10,126 nucleotides of DNA from Campylobacteraceae bacterium (lineage in GTDB: Bacteria; Campylobacterota; Campylobacteria; Campylobacterales; Sulfurovaceae). Numbering within the stretch: the stretch's first letter is position 1; every line of letters begins with the position of its first letter. The notes beneath the pieces are model-generated. The model worked only from the letters and a program-made list of their open reading frames with translations. It had not been told where the DNA came from and searched no databases. The position numbers and the translations under genes are program-made. Below, in pieces: positions 1-7,369 of this stretch. The stretch is from the NCBI GenBank assembly GCA_027002665.1, contig JALWZK010000321.1:1-10126 (forward strand), given 5' to 3'.

Positions 1-2033
1 ATCTTAAATATTTAACATCAATATTAGCTATTCTACTCTTAACAGCTTGTCAAAATAGCCCAACTCTAAATAAAGGCATATCTGTATCAACCTCATCTGT
101 AAAGGTAAAAGATATAAAAGAGCCACTTACTGTAATTGGTGGAGAACTCAGTTTTGATTTTGTAAATAGTATAGATAGTAACTATAAGCTCTATGGAGTA
201 AAATTTAACCTTAAAAATAACACCATTATAGCTTATGGAGATAGTAGCACTATTACTATATATAATTTAGATTTAAAACCCATTGGAACAATAGAGAGTA
301 AAAATGATGAGATAAAAGCAGTAGATATTAGTAGTGATGGGAACTATCTCGCATGTAGTGGAGATGATGGATATGTTGAGATTTGGGATTTAAATAGTTA
401 TAATCTTGTAAATAGAATGAGAAGTAGCTCAAATGATATACTGGCTATTGCAATTAGTTCAGATAATAAAAAAGTGGCAGATGGTGGAGATGATAAAGCT
501 ATCGATATTTGGAATATTAAATCGGGTGAGCAGATAGCAAAATTGGAAGGACATAGAGATAGTGTCACCAATATAGGATTTATCGATTATAATAGAAAGA
601 TAGTATCGACGGCAAAAGATAAAAAGGTAAAGATATGGGATATTTTGAGAAAAAGAGAGATATACTCATATCTTGCTCCATCAAATGAGTATGGAGAGAT
701 AAAAGTAGCAAAATTTTTCGATGACTATACCATATTGGGGCTTACAGAGGTGGAGAGAGCAGAGGGGAACTATAGAAGAAGAAATGGACCACCTGTTTGG
801 AAATATACAATAAAATTTAAAGATAATCAGGGAAATACTCTAAAAGAGTTTAATCAACATAGAGAGCCAATTACAGATATTGCAGTGGCAAAAAATAGAG
901 CCTATATGGCAACATCTTCAGAGGATAAGACCATTAGATTATGGGACTTAGAGAAGAAGAGACATATTACAAATATTGTTTTAAAGGATAGAGGATATAG
1001 TGTCAATATCAATAAATCTGGACACCTATTAGTTGGATTGGAGGGGAAAAATAGAATTAAGCTATTTGAGATAAAAAATAGTTTTGAACCAACCCTTAGC
1101 TCATCTGCAACTTCAAATGCACCTATGGCTACTACAAATCAGAATGCCATCTCATCATGGTATCGCAAACAGTATGCTATTGTTGTAGGAATTGACCACT
1201 ATAAGAGATTATCTCTTCCAAGATTGAGTAATGCTGTAAATGATGCAAGAAGTGTAGCAAAACTTTTACGAAAAAAGGGATTTGAGGTAATCGAGTTATA
1301 TAATGAAAATGCCACTAAGGAGAAGATATTAGATGCACTTAAGAAGATAAAACAGACCTCAACCAGTCAAGATGCGACACTCTTCTATTTTGCGGGGCAT
1401 GGAGATGCTGTAACAGGATATAATGGTGTAAGAGAGGGGTATATATTACCTTATGATTTCAATTCAGATTTAAATAATCCAAATCCTGATGTAATGTATT
1501 ATGATAAGTCAGCTATTAGTATAAGTTCACTTGTTATGTACACAAGAGATACAAGGGCTAAACATATTGCTATCATCTTAGATTCATGTTTCTCTGGACT
1601 TGCAATGGAGAGTAAATATGCACAGAAATCTATACCATCATCATCCGTCAAAGAGTTGGATAGAGTTGAGTATGATACTAAAACCCGTTCAGTTAGGATA
1701 CGACCAACTAAGGAGTCTGTTATAGCAAATAATAGTAGTAGCTCCTCTTCCTCTTCATCAAATATATTTAGAGATTTATTAAGTAAGAAATCAATAAATA
1801 TATTGACAGCAGGAGACGACCAACCCGTATCAGATGGAACTAACCACTCACCATTTACACAAGCCTTCTTAAAAGCATTGGAGGGAGAGGGAGGAACTAA
1901 GAGTGGTTATATTAGATTTACAACTCTTGCCGACTATATTAGAAAATATGTTGAGAGTAGAACCCACAATAGACAGAGACCTCAATATAAGAATGAGAGC
2001 TTAGATGGAGGTGATTTTATATTTAAAATCTAA
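1..2033 (+). CDS. Lipoprotein with WD40 propeller and C-terminal caspase-like (peptidase C14) domain, 5' end cut by window
   Basis: The frame beginning at base 3 is open to the left edge and gives 676 visible residues. An internal ATG at 417 is not the start, because propeller and signal sequence lie upstream of it. Visible residues 1-16 form a hydrophobic signal ending in a lipobox (LLTAC, Cys at 48-50), so only a few codons are missing. The residue after the Cys is Gln, not Asp, which by the usual +2 rule favours the outer membrane. Residues ~45-360 contain about seven WD40-type blades, with blade-ending motifs such as EIWDL (W128), DIWNI (W170), KIWDI (W212) and RLWDL (W314). Residues ~390-676 are a caspase-fold protease of the metacaspase/orthocaspase kind: YAIVVGIDHY, FAGHG with catalytic His at 1398-1400, DSCFSG with catalytic Cys at 1587-1589, then a p10-like SPFTQAFLKAL segment. 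A run of nine serines (1734-1760) lies between the Cys and the p10-like part. Domain calls are firm; the substrate and trigger are unknown. Confidence 0.9.
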   Translation, partial: LKYLTSILAILLLTACQNSPTLNKGISVSTSSVKVKDIKEPLTVIGGELSFDFVNSIDSNYKLYGVKFNLKNNTIIAYGDSSTITIYNLDLKPIGTIESKNDEIKAVDISSDGNYLACSGDDGYVEIWDLNSYNLVNRMRSSSNDILAIAISSDNKKVADGGDDKAIDIWNIKSGEQIAKLEGHRDSVTNIGFIDYNRKIVSTAKDKKVKIWDILRKREIYSYLAPSNEYGEIKVAKFFDDYTILGLTEVERAEGNYRRRNGPPVWKYTIKFKDNQGNTLKEFNQHREPITDIAVAKNRAYMATSSEDKTIRLWDLEKKRHITNIVLKDRGYSVNINKSGHLLVGLEGKNRIKLFEIKNSFEPTLSSSATSNAPMATTNQNAISSWYRKQYAIVVGIDHYKRLSLPRLSNAVNDARSVAKLLRKKGFEVIELYNENATKEKILDALKKIKQTSTSQDATLFYFAGHGDAVTGYNGVREGYILPYDFNSDLNNPNPDVMYYDKSAISISSLVMYTRDTRAKHIAIILDSCFSGLAMESKYAQKSIPSSSVKELDRVEYDTKTRSVRIRPTKESVIANNSSSSSSSSSNIFRDLLSKKSINILTAGDDQPVSDGTNHSPFTQAFLKALEGEGGTKSGYIRFTTLADYIRKYVESRTHNRQRPQYKNESLDGGDFIFKI

Positions 2034-2065
2034 AATAAAGGTTATTTTTAATATTTTCTTTATAT

Positions 2066-2071
2066 TATACT
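2066..2071 (+). promoter_or_regulatory. Probable -10 box upstream of the STAS/HATPase pair
   Basis: TATACT sits 27 bases before the STAS start codon, downstream of T-rich tracts (2042-2049 and 2055-2061) typical of Campylobacterota promoters, which often lack a clear -35. It lies in the 65-base gap after the caspase gene, so it would make the partner-switch genes, and perhaps era and the genes after it, transcriptionally separate from the caspase gene. In AT-rich DNA a chance match is possible. Confidence 0.4.
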
Positions 2072-2098
2072 ATATAAAAAAGAATTAAAGGAAATATT

Positions 2099-2428
2099 AT
2101 GAAAACCTCAATAGCTACCGTGGGTAGTGCAAAAAAGATTAAAATAGATGTTGAAAAATTTGATGTTAGTAATATGAAAGAGATTAGACGCTCAATAGAG
2201 CGGGAGATTACAAATAGAAGTAATAATATAGTCTTGGATTTTTCAAATGTTAAATTTATTGATAGTTCAGGACTTAGTGTAATTATTGGAACCTTTAAGA
2301 AGTTAAAAAGTATGCGAGGAGTGCTTAGATTGTGTGGATTACAGCCTCAACCTCTTAGCCTCTTGAAGATTACACAACTTCATAAGATATTGTCGATTGT
2401 GGATAACTGTAATAGAATAAGGTCATAG
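2099..2428 (+). CDS. STAS-domain anti-anti-sigma-type protein (SpoIIAA/RsbV-like)
   Basis: At 109 aa this is a single STAS domain of the usual length. Residues 43-65 carry the family core: an IVLDFSNV strand followed by FIDSSGLSVI. By comparison with SpoIIAA, the second Ser of D55-S56-S57-G58 is the site a cognate HATPase kinase would phosphorylate. In known partner switches the unphosphorylated form binds the kinase and releases its target, a sigma factor or another effector. The start is well supported: AAAGGA at 2087-2092 lies six bases before the ATG. The kinase-like gene begins 14 bases downstream, so the two almost certainly form a pair. No PP2C phosphatase or sigma factor is visible here, so the input and the controlled target are unknown. 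The domain call is firm; the regulatory output is inference. Confidence 0.9.
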   Translation: MKTSIATVGSAKKIKIDVEKFDVSNMKEIRRSIEREITNRSNNIVLDFSNVKFIDSSGLSVIIGTFKKLKSMRGVLRLCGLQPQPLSLLKITQLHKILSIVDNCNRIRS

Positions 2429-2442
2429 AGGAATATGATTCC

Positions 2443-2838
2443 ATGAAAAAAAAGGTAATGGTTATCCATAGCAGTATAGAGGAGATAGATAGAGTCTATA
2501 AATGGTTAGATAAATCATTAAGAGATTTAGTTGATGAAGAGATGTCTCAGAAGATAATATTGGTATGTCAAGAGATAGCCACTAATGCCATTATTCATGG
2601 AAATAGACTCCTCAATAGAAAACTTGTAATAGTTACATTTACCGTAAATATCACCTCAAAAGAGATTAGAATTAAAATTAAAGATGAGGGAGATGGCATT
2701 GAGAAATTACCATCAAAAGAGGAAGCTTTGAATCTATGTTATCTGGAAGAGGATGGTAGAGGTCTAAAATTGGCCGTTTTAATGAGTGATAAGATAGAGG
2801 TAGATGGTAACTCTATAGAGGTTACATTCAATATATAG
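2443..2838 (+). CDS. HATPase_c anti-sigma-type serine kinase (SpoIIAB/RsbW-like)
   Basis: At 131 aa this is a stand-alone GHKL ATPase domain of the anti-sigma kinase class. The N box is visible as E44-IATN48-AIIH52-GN, the G1 box as D81-EGDG85, and the G2 box as G105-RGL108, so ATP binding looks intact. There is no membrane segment or sensor domain. In this family the protein binds its target and phosphorylates the partner STAS protein, here most likely the product of the gene 14 bases upstream. The start is the ATG at 2443. AGAGGA at 2427-2432, overlapping the upstream stop codon, is ten bases away, slightly long. An ATG at 2435 is in another frame and opens only three codons. No sigma factor is adjacent, so the target may be a distant sigma factor or a non-sigma effector, as in some Gram-negative partner switches. 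Confidence 0.88.
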   Translation: MKKKVMVIHSSIEEIDRVYKWLDKSLRDLVDEEMSQKIILVCQEIATNAIIHGNRLLNRKLVIVTFTVNITSKEIRIKIKDEGDGIEKLPSKEEALNLCYLEEDGRGLKLAVLMSDKIEVDGNSIEVTFNI

Positions 2839-2855
2839 TTAAATTTCGATAGAAT

Positions 2856-2873
2856 TAACCTTAAAAAAGGTTA
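2856..2873 (+). promoter_or_regulatory. Inverted repeat covering the era ribosome binding site
   Basis: TAACCTT, an AAAA loop and AAGGTTA form a perfect 7-bp stem. The 3' arm contains the AAGG (2867-2870) that is the only good Shine-Dalgarno for era, six bases before its GTG. In RNA the hairpin would pair that site and could damp era translation. No T-run follows, so it does not look like an intrinsic terminator. The stem is short and AU-rich, so stability is modest. Confidence 0.45.
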
Positions 2874-2876
2874 TAT

Positions 2877-3764
2877 GTGAAACAGACAAAATCTGGCTTT
2901 ATAGCAGTTGTTGGACGACCCAACTCCGGTAAAAGCACACTTCTAAACCATCTAATAGGTGAAAAACTTGCGATGGTCTCCAAAAAAGCACAAGCTACAC
3001 GAAAACGAATGAATATTATTGTAATGCACAGAGGGAATCAACTCATATTTATAGATACTCCCGGTATCCATAAAAAAGAGAGACTTATAAATGAGTTTAT
3101 GCTGGAGGAGGCGCTAAAAGCTATGGGGGATAGTGATTTAATTCTATTTTTAACTCCTGTTACAGACACTCTTAAAGAGTATCAGAGATTTTTAAATTTA
3201 AAGGAGTCCAAAAGGGTTAAACATATTGTAGTCTTAACTAAGATTGACCATGTCTCACAAGGTAAAATCCTTGAAAAATTGGGCGAGTATCAGAAATATC
3301 AAGATAGATTTGAAGCTATTATCCCATTTTCAGTTAATAAGAGAGTAGGTAAAGAGGCTCTTTTAGATGAGGTTGTAAAACATCTTCCAGAATCACCTCC
3401 ATTCTATGATACAGATATAATGACAACAGACCATATTAGAGATATATATAAAGAGTTAATTAGAGAGTCCATTTTTGAAAATCTAAGTGATGAGATACCC
3501 TATGAGTCAGATGTTACCATAGAGAAAATTATTGAGAGTGATAAGATAGATAGAGTCTATGCTACTATTATTGTAGAGAAGGAGACTCAAAAGGGAATTA
3601 TAGTTGGGAATAGAGGTTTAACCATAAAGCGGGTTGGAAAATTTGCAAGAAAACAGCTTGAACTATTCTCCAATAAAAAGATATATTTGGATTTACATGT
3701 ATCTGTAAAAAGGGGTTGGAGTAAATCAAAGGCAGGTTTAAAAGAGCAGGGTTATATTTTTTAG
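2877..3764 (+). CDS. era: GTPase Era (ribosome assembly, 16S rRNA binding)
   Basis: The 295 residues match the usual Era length and both domains are complete. G1 is G13-RPNSGKS20, G2 lies around T41 (QATRKR), G3 is D60-TPG63, G4 is T121-KID124 and G5 is S152-VN. The C-terminal KH domain has its GxxG loop at G244-NRG247. Era binds the 3' end of 16S rRNA during small-subunit maturation and couples it to GTP hydrolysis at the cytoplasmic membrane surface. It is normally essential. The start is GTG at 2877, with AAGG six bases upstream; no in-frame ATG is nearby. An out-of-frame ATG at 2875 reads straight into TGA, overlapping this start. The gene lies 38 bases after the kinase gene and 47 before the transpeptidase gene. 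Sequence around G2-G3 resembles Campylobacterota Era as I recall it. The call is firm. Confidence 0.97.
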   Translation: MKQTKSGFIAVVGRPNSGKSTLLNHLIGEKLAMVSKKAQATRKRMNIIVMHRGNQLIFIDTPGIHKKERLINEFMLEEALKAMGDSDLILFLTPVTDTLKEYQRFLNLKESKRVKHIVVLTKIDHVSQGKILEKLGEYQKYQDRFEAIIPFSVNKRVGKEALLDEVVKHLPESPPFYDTDIMTTDHIRDIYKELIRESIFENLSDEIPYESDVTIEKIIESDKIDRVYATIIVEKETQKGIIVGNRGLTIKRVGKFARKQLELFSNKKIYLDLHVSVKRGWSKSKAGLKEQGYIF

Positions 3765-3811
3765 TCAATTTTAATCTCTTTTTTGTATATTTTCACAAAA
3801 GGATTGAAAAC

Positions 3812-6800
3812 ATGGATACCCAAAATATTAAAGAGAGATTTTTTAGTTCCAAAAGAGTCTTTTTAATACTATTTTTTATATTTATACTCTTAGTCATTGT
3901 TAGATTTCTTGCTATAAATGGGTTGGATACCAGCTCAAAAGATAGTTATATCTATCAATTTAGTGGCGATATTTATGCAGATTTCTATATTGAAAATAAC
4001 AGAACTATATATAGGAGTGAAAATGGAGATAAAATTCTCCACCCATACAGCTTTGTAGAGCTGAATTTAGACTCAAAGAGAGCAGTATATCAACTCTTAC
4101 CAGATAAACAGGGACACACAATATCAATGTTTATGCCCCCTAAGTGGTTTGAGATTATTGGTGGAGAGTATAAAAGTAGAGATGGAGACTCCATTGTTAG
4201 ACTCTCAAAAGATGATGAACCATCTCTACTTATATTTGCTTCAGATAGGAGAAGAAGCCTATTGAGAGCCAGAAAATTAAAAGTTATATCTCTAAAGAGT
4301 GGATACTACTACCACTCAGTAGATGGCAAAACCATACCAATTCCTCTCTATAATGGTTCTTTAAAAAATATTAGAAATAGTAGAATCTGGAAGATACTAT
4401 CCAATAATGGAGTTGTTCTAAATAGTGGATATATTACTGATAGTAGAGAGAATATTATAAAAGTCTATCTTGGCACGAAAAATAAGAGTATTCTAATTAG
4501 TAAAAAGCCTAAAAGGTATAATCTGGTAAAAGGGAAAACCTTAAATGTCTCAATAGTTGATAAAAATATTCCATCTTCTCGTTTTAAATTGGTATATGCA
4601 GATAAATCTCTATATACCACCAGACTATCTTATGATTTTGTAAGAATTGCACACCTACTTATTAAATATGGGGTAGCAGATGCAAAAGAGACTATATTAA
4701 AAAAGATAAGTAGAGATAATTTTTTACAAAAAGAGCTTCTTGAGTTGGTAAAAGATGATTCATCTATAAAGAAAGAGGATTATTATAGAGAGTATTTAAA
4801 GGTTAGAGCCAAACTATCAAATAGTCAAAAGAGAAAATTAGACCTTGAACTCTTAAAAAATGTGACTGATGGTGACTACTATCGTGCAAAAGTTGCCATC
4901 TTATTGGGAGCTAATGTAAATCAAAAGGGAAAAAATCTACTCTCAATAGTTCTATCAAACCAGAAAGAGTATCTATCGATTCCAAAGGAGATGGAGTTTA
5001 TGGATAATAGATTGACTATTAGAGGAAATAAGAAGATATTTAAAAATAGTGCTTACACTAAGGGATACTACTTCCCAAGTAGAGTTCCAATATTAGATAA
5101 ACCTAAAATCCCTAAGCAAGAGTATCTAAATGTAGATGAGTTAAATGAGTTTGTCGATGTTACCCACTTAAATGGACTCTATGTAAGTGATAAAAATGCT
5201 AAAGTCTATTATAGTAGAACTCCTACTAACTTTTTACAGGAGGCAAAGACCAATTATAAAAAATCTCCTCCTCTATTTCTATATAACTCTATTAAAGATG
5301 GAAAGTTTGTAGCACCAATTGGAAATATAAAGGGGAGATTTTACTATAAGATAGTAACCAATAAACCTAAGATAGAGGTTGCCTTTAATGGAAAAATTAA
5401 ACAGAATGGTAGATTGATTAGTAGGAACTACAATAATATTACACCATTCTACTCAACATATACTATTAATAGTAGAGGTGGTAGTGTTATCTTAGAGGTA
5501 ACTATGGATAGTGATTTTCTACCTTGTGGAGTGGTATTTAAATCATCTAAAAGGCTTAAAAACTTTAGATATAGCTATAATAAGAAGTATTATAAGAAAT
5601 TTGAGGTAATAGAGAGAGCTGATGGATACTACTATAAGATACAAAAAGACTCTTCAAAACCTTTTAAACTATATTATCTCACTGTAAAGGCCGATAGTAG
5701 TGGAGTTGTTACATACTTAGGAGATAGTAGGCGATATATTGTTGGTAAGAGAGCTAAGGTGGTTAAATACTCTCCATCTCTCACATGTCTATCTAAGAAC
5801 TATAAGATAGATAGACTATCCCTATATGATAGAGATAATATAATGGAGTTAATCCCTAAGTCATATCAAGAGTATGGTATGGTGCCAAAAGAGCGAAGTG
5901 AACTTATCGCAGGTGAGAAACAGGAGGAGATAGTAGGAGATATTCTATCTAAAAAGCTACTTCCCATATATGGAGATGGTATCCATTTCGGTTTAACATC
6001 TAAGGGTATTAAGGCTGAAGACTTAACTCTTGATAGTAAATTCTCAAAAGAGGTGGCAGATATATTTGAGTCTGTTATAGAGCCTCTAAAATCCAATAAA
6101 GAGAGGGCAAAAAGAGAGAAGTATAATAGTATCTTAGAGGGTGCAGTAGTTGTCCTTGCAGATAGGGGAAAAGATAATCTTGAGGTTGTATCTATGTTCT
6201 CATATCCATACCCTAAGAAGTTAGATATATCCAAAAAAGAGGAGTATAAGAGGGAGATATTTAAATATATGCTCTTAGATGAGTTTAATAATCCGAAGAG
6301 TAGTCTTAGAAATAGAGCATTGGATATGCGAATCCGACCCGGTTCTACATTTAAGATGGTGACCTCAATAGCTGGATTTAAAGAGAACCTCATCTCCAAA
6401 TTGGATACTCAATATAGAAACTATATAGAGGGGAGACCCGATATAGCCGGTTCTATATTTAGAGGAAACTCTATAGTCTCTATCACCCTTAAGAACTTCT
6501 CATTCTCAAATGGATTTACAGAGAGAACAGATAATGCCACATTTAGAAACTCATTTAAAAAGTCATACAATGTATATTTTGGATATTTGGCACTTCTACT
6601 CAACCATAAGTTGGATAGAGGATTTAAAAAGGTTCTACTTCCAATCAATAATAGTCTCAAGGATAGAGAGAGAGATTTCCCTCTATTGAAGGTGGCTGAT
6701 AGTTTAGGTTTTAATAGACCTATAGAGTTGTCTAAGGAGAAAAAGATATACGCCTCACCATCTATATTTCCACAGCAATTTATCTTATCTAAGGAGGTAG

Positions 6801-7369
6801 CAGATAGTGGAATTGGTCAATTTGAGGTAGCTGCAACTCCAATGCAGATGGCAATAGTTGCAAATACAGTTAGAACCCGAAATGTTGAGATACCCAAAAT
6901 TATAAAAGGTGAGAAGAGCCAAACTGTATATAGAGATTTTATTCGCCCATCTACTCAAAGGGCTATTAAGGAGGCTATGAGAGATGTTGTTATAGATAGA
7001 GATGGAACTGCTAAGTGTGCATTCTACTATAATAGTTTTATTAACCAAGCGAGAGAGTATAATAAAAAGGTTGGAGCAGATAGAGCTATAGGTATTCCAT
7101 GTTTGGGATATAAGGCTAAGTTTAAGAAGATAAATCCTAAAGATTTTGCATTCTCCGATGTGGCAGTATATGGAAAAACGGGAACGGCAGAGAAGGGAAA
7201 AGGTGGACTCTATGATGGTTGGTTTGTCTCCTTTACAAAGAGTAAAAAGAGAGGTGATATTGTAGTGGCTACTGTGGTTAGAAATTCAGGAACAGGTGGA
7301 ACATATAGTGCTACCATTACAAAAAAAGTTATAGAAGCTTGGTATAAAAATCAAAAAGGGGAAAAGTAG
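3812..7369 (+). CDS. Giant membrane-anchored penicillin-binding-type transpeptidase with unrecognised ~700-aa N-terminal region
   Basis: This 1185-aa protein starts with one uncleaved-looking membrane helix (residues ~16-36), leaving the rest in the periplasm. Residues ~765-1175 form a penicillin-binding transpeptidase domain: a GAVVVLADR-type strand, S845-TFK848 (nucleophile Ser), S918-YN920 and K1122-TG1124. D,D-transpeptidases of this fold cross-link peptidoglycan. No glycosyltransferase domain is seen, which resembles class B PBPs, but those are usually ~550-750 aa and the spacings here (73 and ~200 residues) are longer. I recognise no PBP dimerisation or PASTA domain in residues ~40-760. 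One ankyrin-like unit is visible around G366-ANVN. The only four Cys lie as C572/C659 and C1069/C1097, compatible with two disulfides. The start has AAAAGGA (3797-3803) eight bases upstream. The stop overlaps the next GTG. The transpeptidase call is firm; the biological role is unknown. Confidence 0.88.
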   Translation: MDTQNIKERFFSSKRVFLILFFIFILLVIVRFLAINGLDTSSKDSYIYQFSGDIYADFYIENNRTIYRSENGDKILHPYSFVELNLDSKRAVYQLLPDKQGHTISMFMPPKWFEIIGGEYKSRDGDSIVRLSKDDEPSLLIFASDRRRSLLRARKLKVISLKSGYYYHSVDGKTIPIPLYNGSLKNIRNSRIWKILSNNGVVLNSGYITDSRENIIKVYLGTKNKSILISKKPKRYNLVKGKTLNVSIVDKNIPSSRFKLVYADKSLYTTRLSYDFVRIAHLLIKYGVADAKETILKKISRDNFLQKELLELVKDDSSIKKEDYYREYLKVRAKLSNSQKRKLDLELLKNVTDGDYYRAKVAILLGANVNQKGKNLLSIVLSNQKEYLSIPKEMEFMDNRLTIRGNKKIFKNSAYTKGYYFPSRVPILDKPKIPKQEYLNVDELNEFVDVTHLNGLYVSDKNAKVYYSRTPTNFLQEAKTNYKKSPPLFLYNSIKDGKFVAPIGNIKGRFYYKIVTNKPKIEVAFNGKIKQNGRLISRNYNNITPFYSTYTINSRGGSVILEVTMDSDFLPCGVVFKSSKRLKNFRYSYNKKYYKKFEVIERADGYYYKIQKDSSKPFKLYYLTVKADSSGVVTYLGDSRRYIVGKRAKVVKYSPSLTCLSKNYKIDRLSLYDRDNIMELIPKSYQEYGMVPKERSELIAGEKQEEIVGDILSKKLLPIYGDGIHFGLTSKGIKAEDLTLDSKFSKEVADIFESVIEPLKSNKERAKREKYNSILEGAVVVLADRGKDNLEVVSMFSYPYPKKLDISKKEEYKREIFKYMLLDEFNNPKSSLRNRALDMRIRPGSTFKMVTSIAGFKENLISKLDTQYRNYIEGRPDIAGSIFRGNSIVSITLKNFSFSNGFTERTDNATFRNSFKKSYNVYFGYLALLLNHKLDRGFKKVLLPINNSLKDRERDFPLLKVADSLGFNRPIELSKEKKIYASPSIFPQQFILSKEVADSGIGQFEVAATPMQMAIVANTVRTRNVEIPKIIKGEKSQTVYRDFIRPSTQRAIKEAMRDVVIDRDGTAKCAFYYNSFINQAREYNKKVGADRAIGIPCLGYKAKFKKINPKDFAFSDVAVYGKTGTAEKGKGGLYDGWFVSFTKSKKRGDIVVATVVRNSGTGGTYSATITKKVIEAWYKNQKGEK
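7356..7362 (+). promoter_or_regulatory. Strong ribosome binding site deciding the GTG start at 7369
   Basis: AAGGGGA lies six bases before GTG, inside the last codons of the transpeptidase gene. It is the best Shine-Dalgarno in the window and fixes the next gene's start at a GTG that shares one base with the upstream TAG (TAGTG), the classic arrangement for translational coupling. Confidence 0.75.

Noticed and set aside
417..2033. ATG at 417 as the start of the WD40-caspase gene
   Set aside because: The same frame is open back to base 3 and encodes further WD40 blades and a lipoprotein signal, so 417 is an internal methionine.
2032..2048. AAAATAA/TTATTTT inverted repeat after the caspase gene as a terminator
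   Set aside because: The stem is entirely A-T with a three-base loop, so it would be very weak, and such repeats arise by chance in AT-rich gaps.
2435..2446. Three-codon mini-frame (ATG ATT CCA TGA) overlapping the kinase start as a leader peptide
   Set aside because: The Shine-Dalgarno is only two bases from this ATG, too close for efficient initiation.
3786..3791. TATATT as a promoter for the transpeptidase gene
   Set aside because: A plausible -10-like hexamer, but with no supporting -35 or extended element in a T-rich gap; readthrough from era is as likely.
5866..7048. Three antisense open frames of 79-177 codons inside the transpeptidase gene
   Set aside because: They mirror a well-supported gene containing the SxxK and SxN motifs, have low-complexity Ser/Leu/Ile composition, and show no ribosome sites or recognisable domains.
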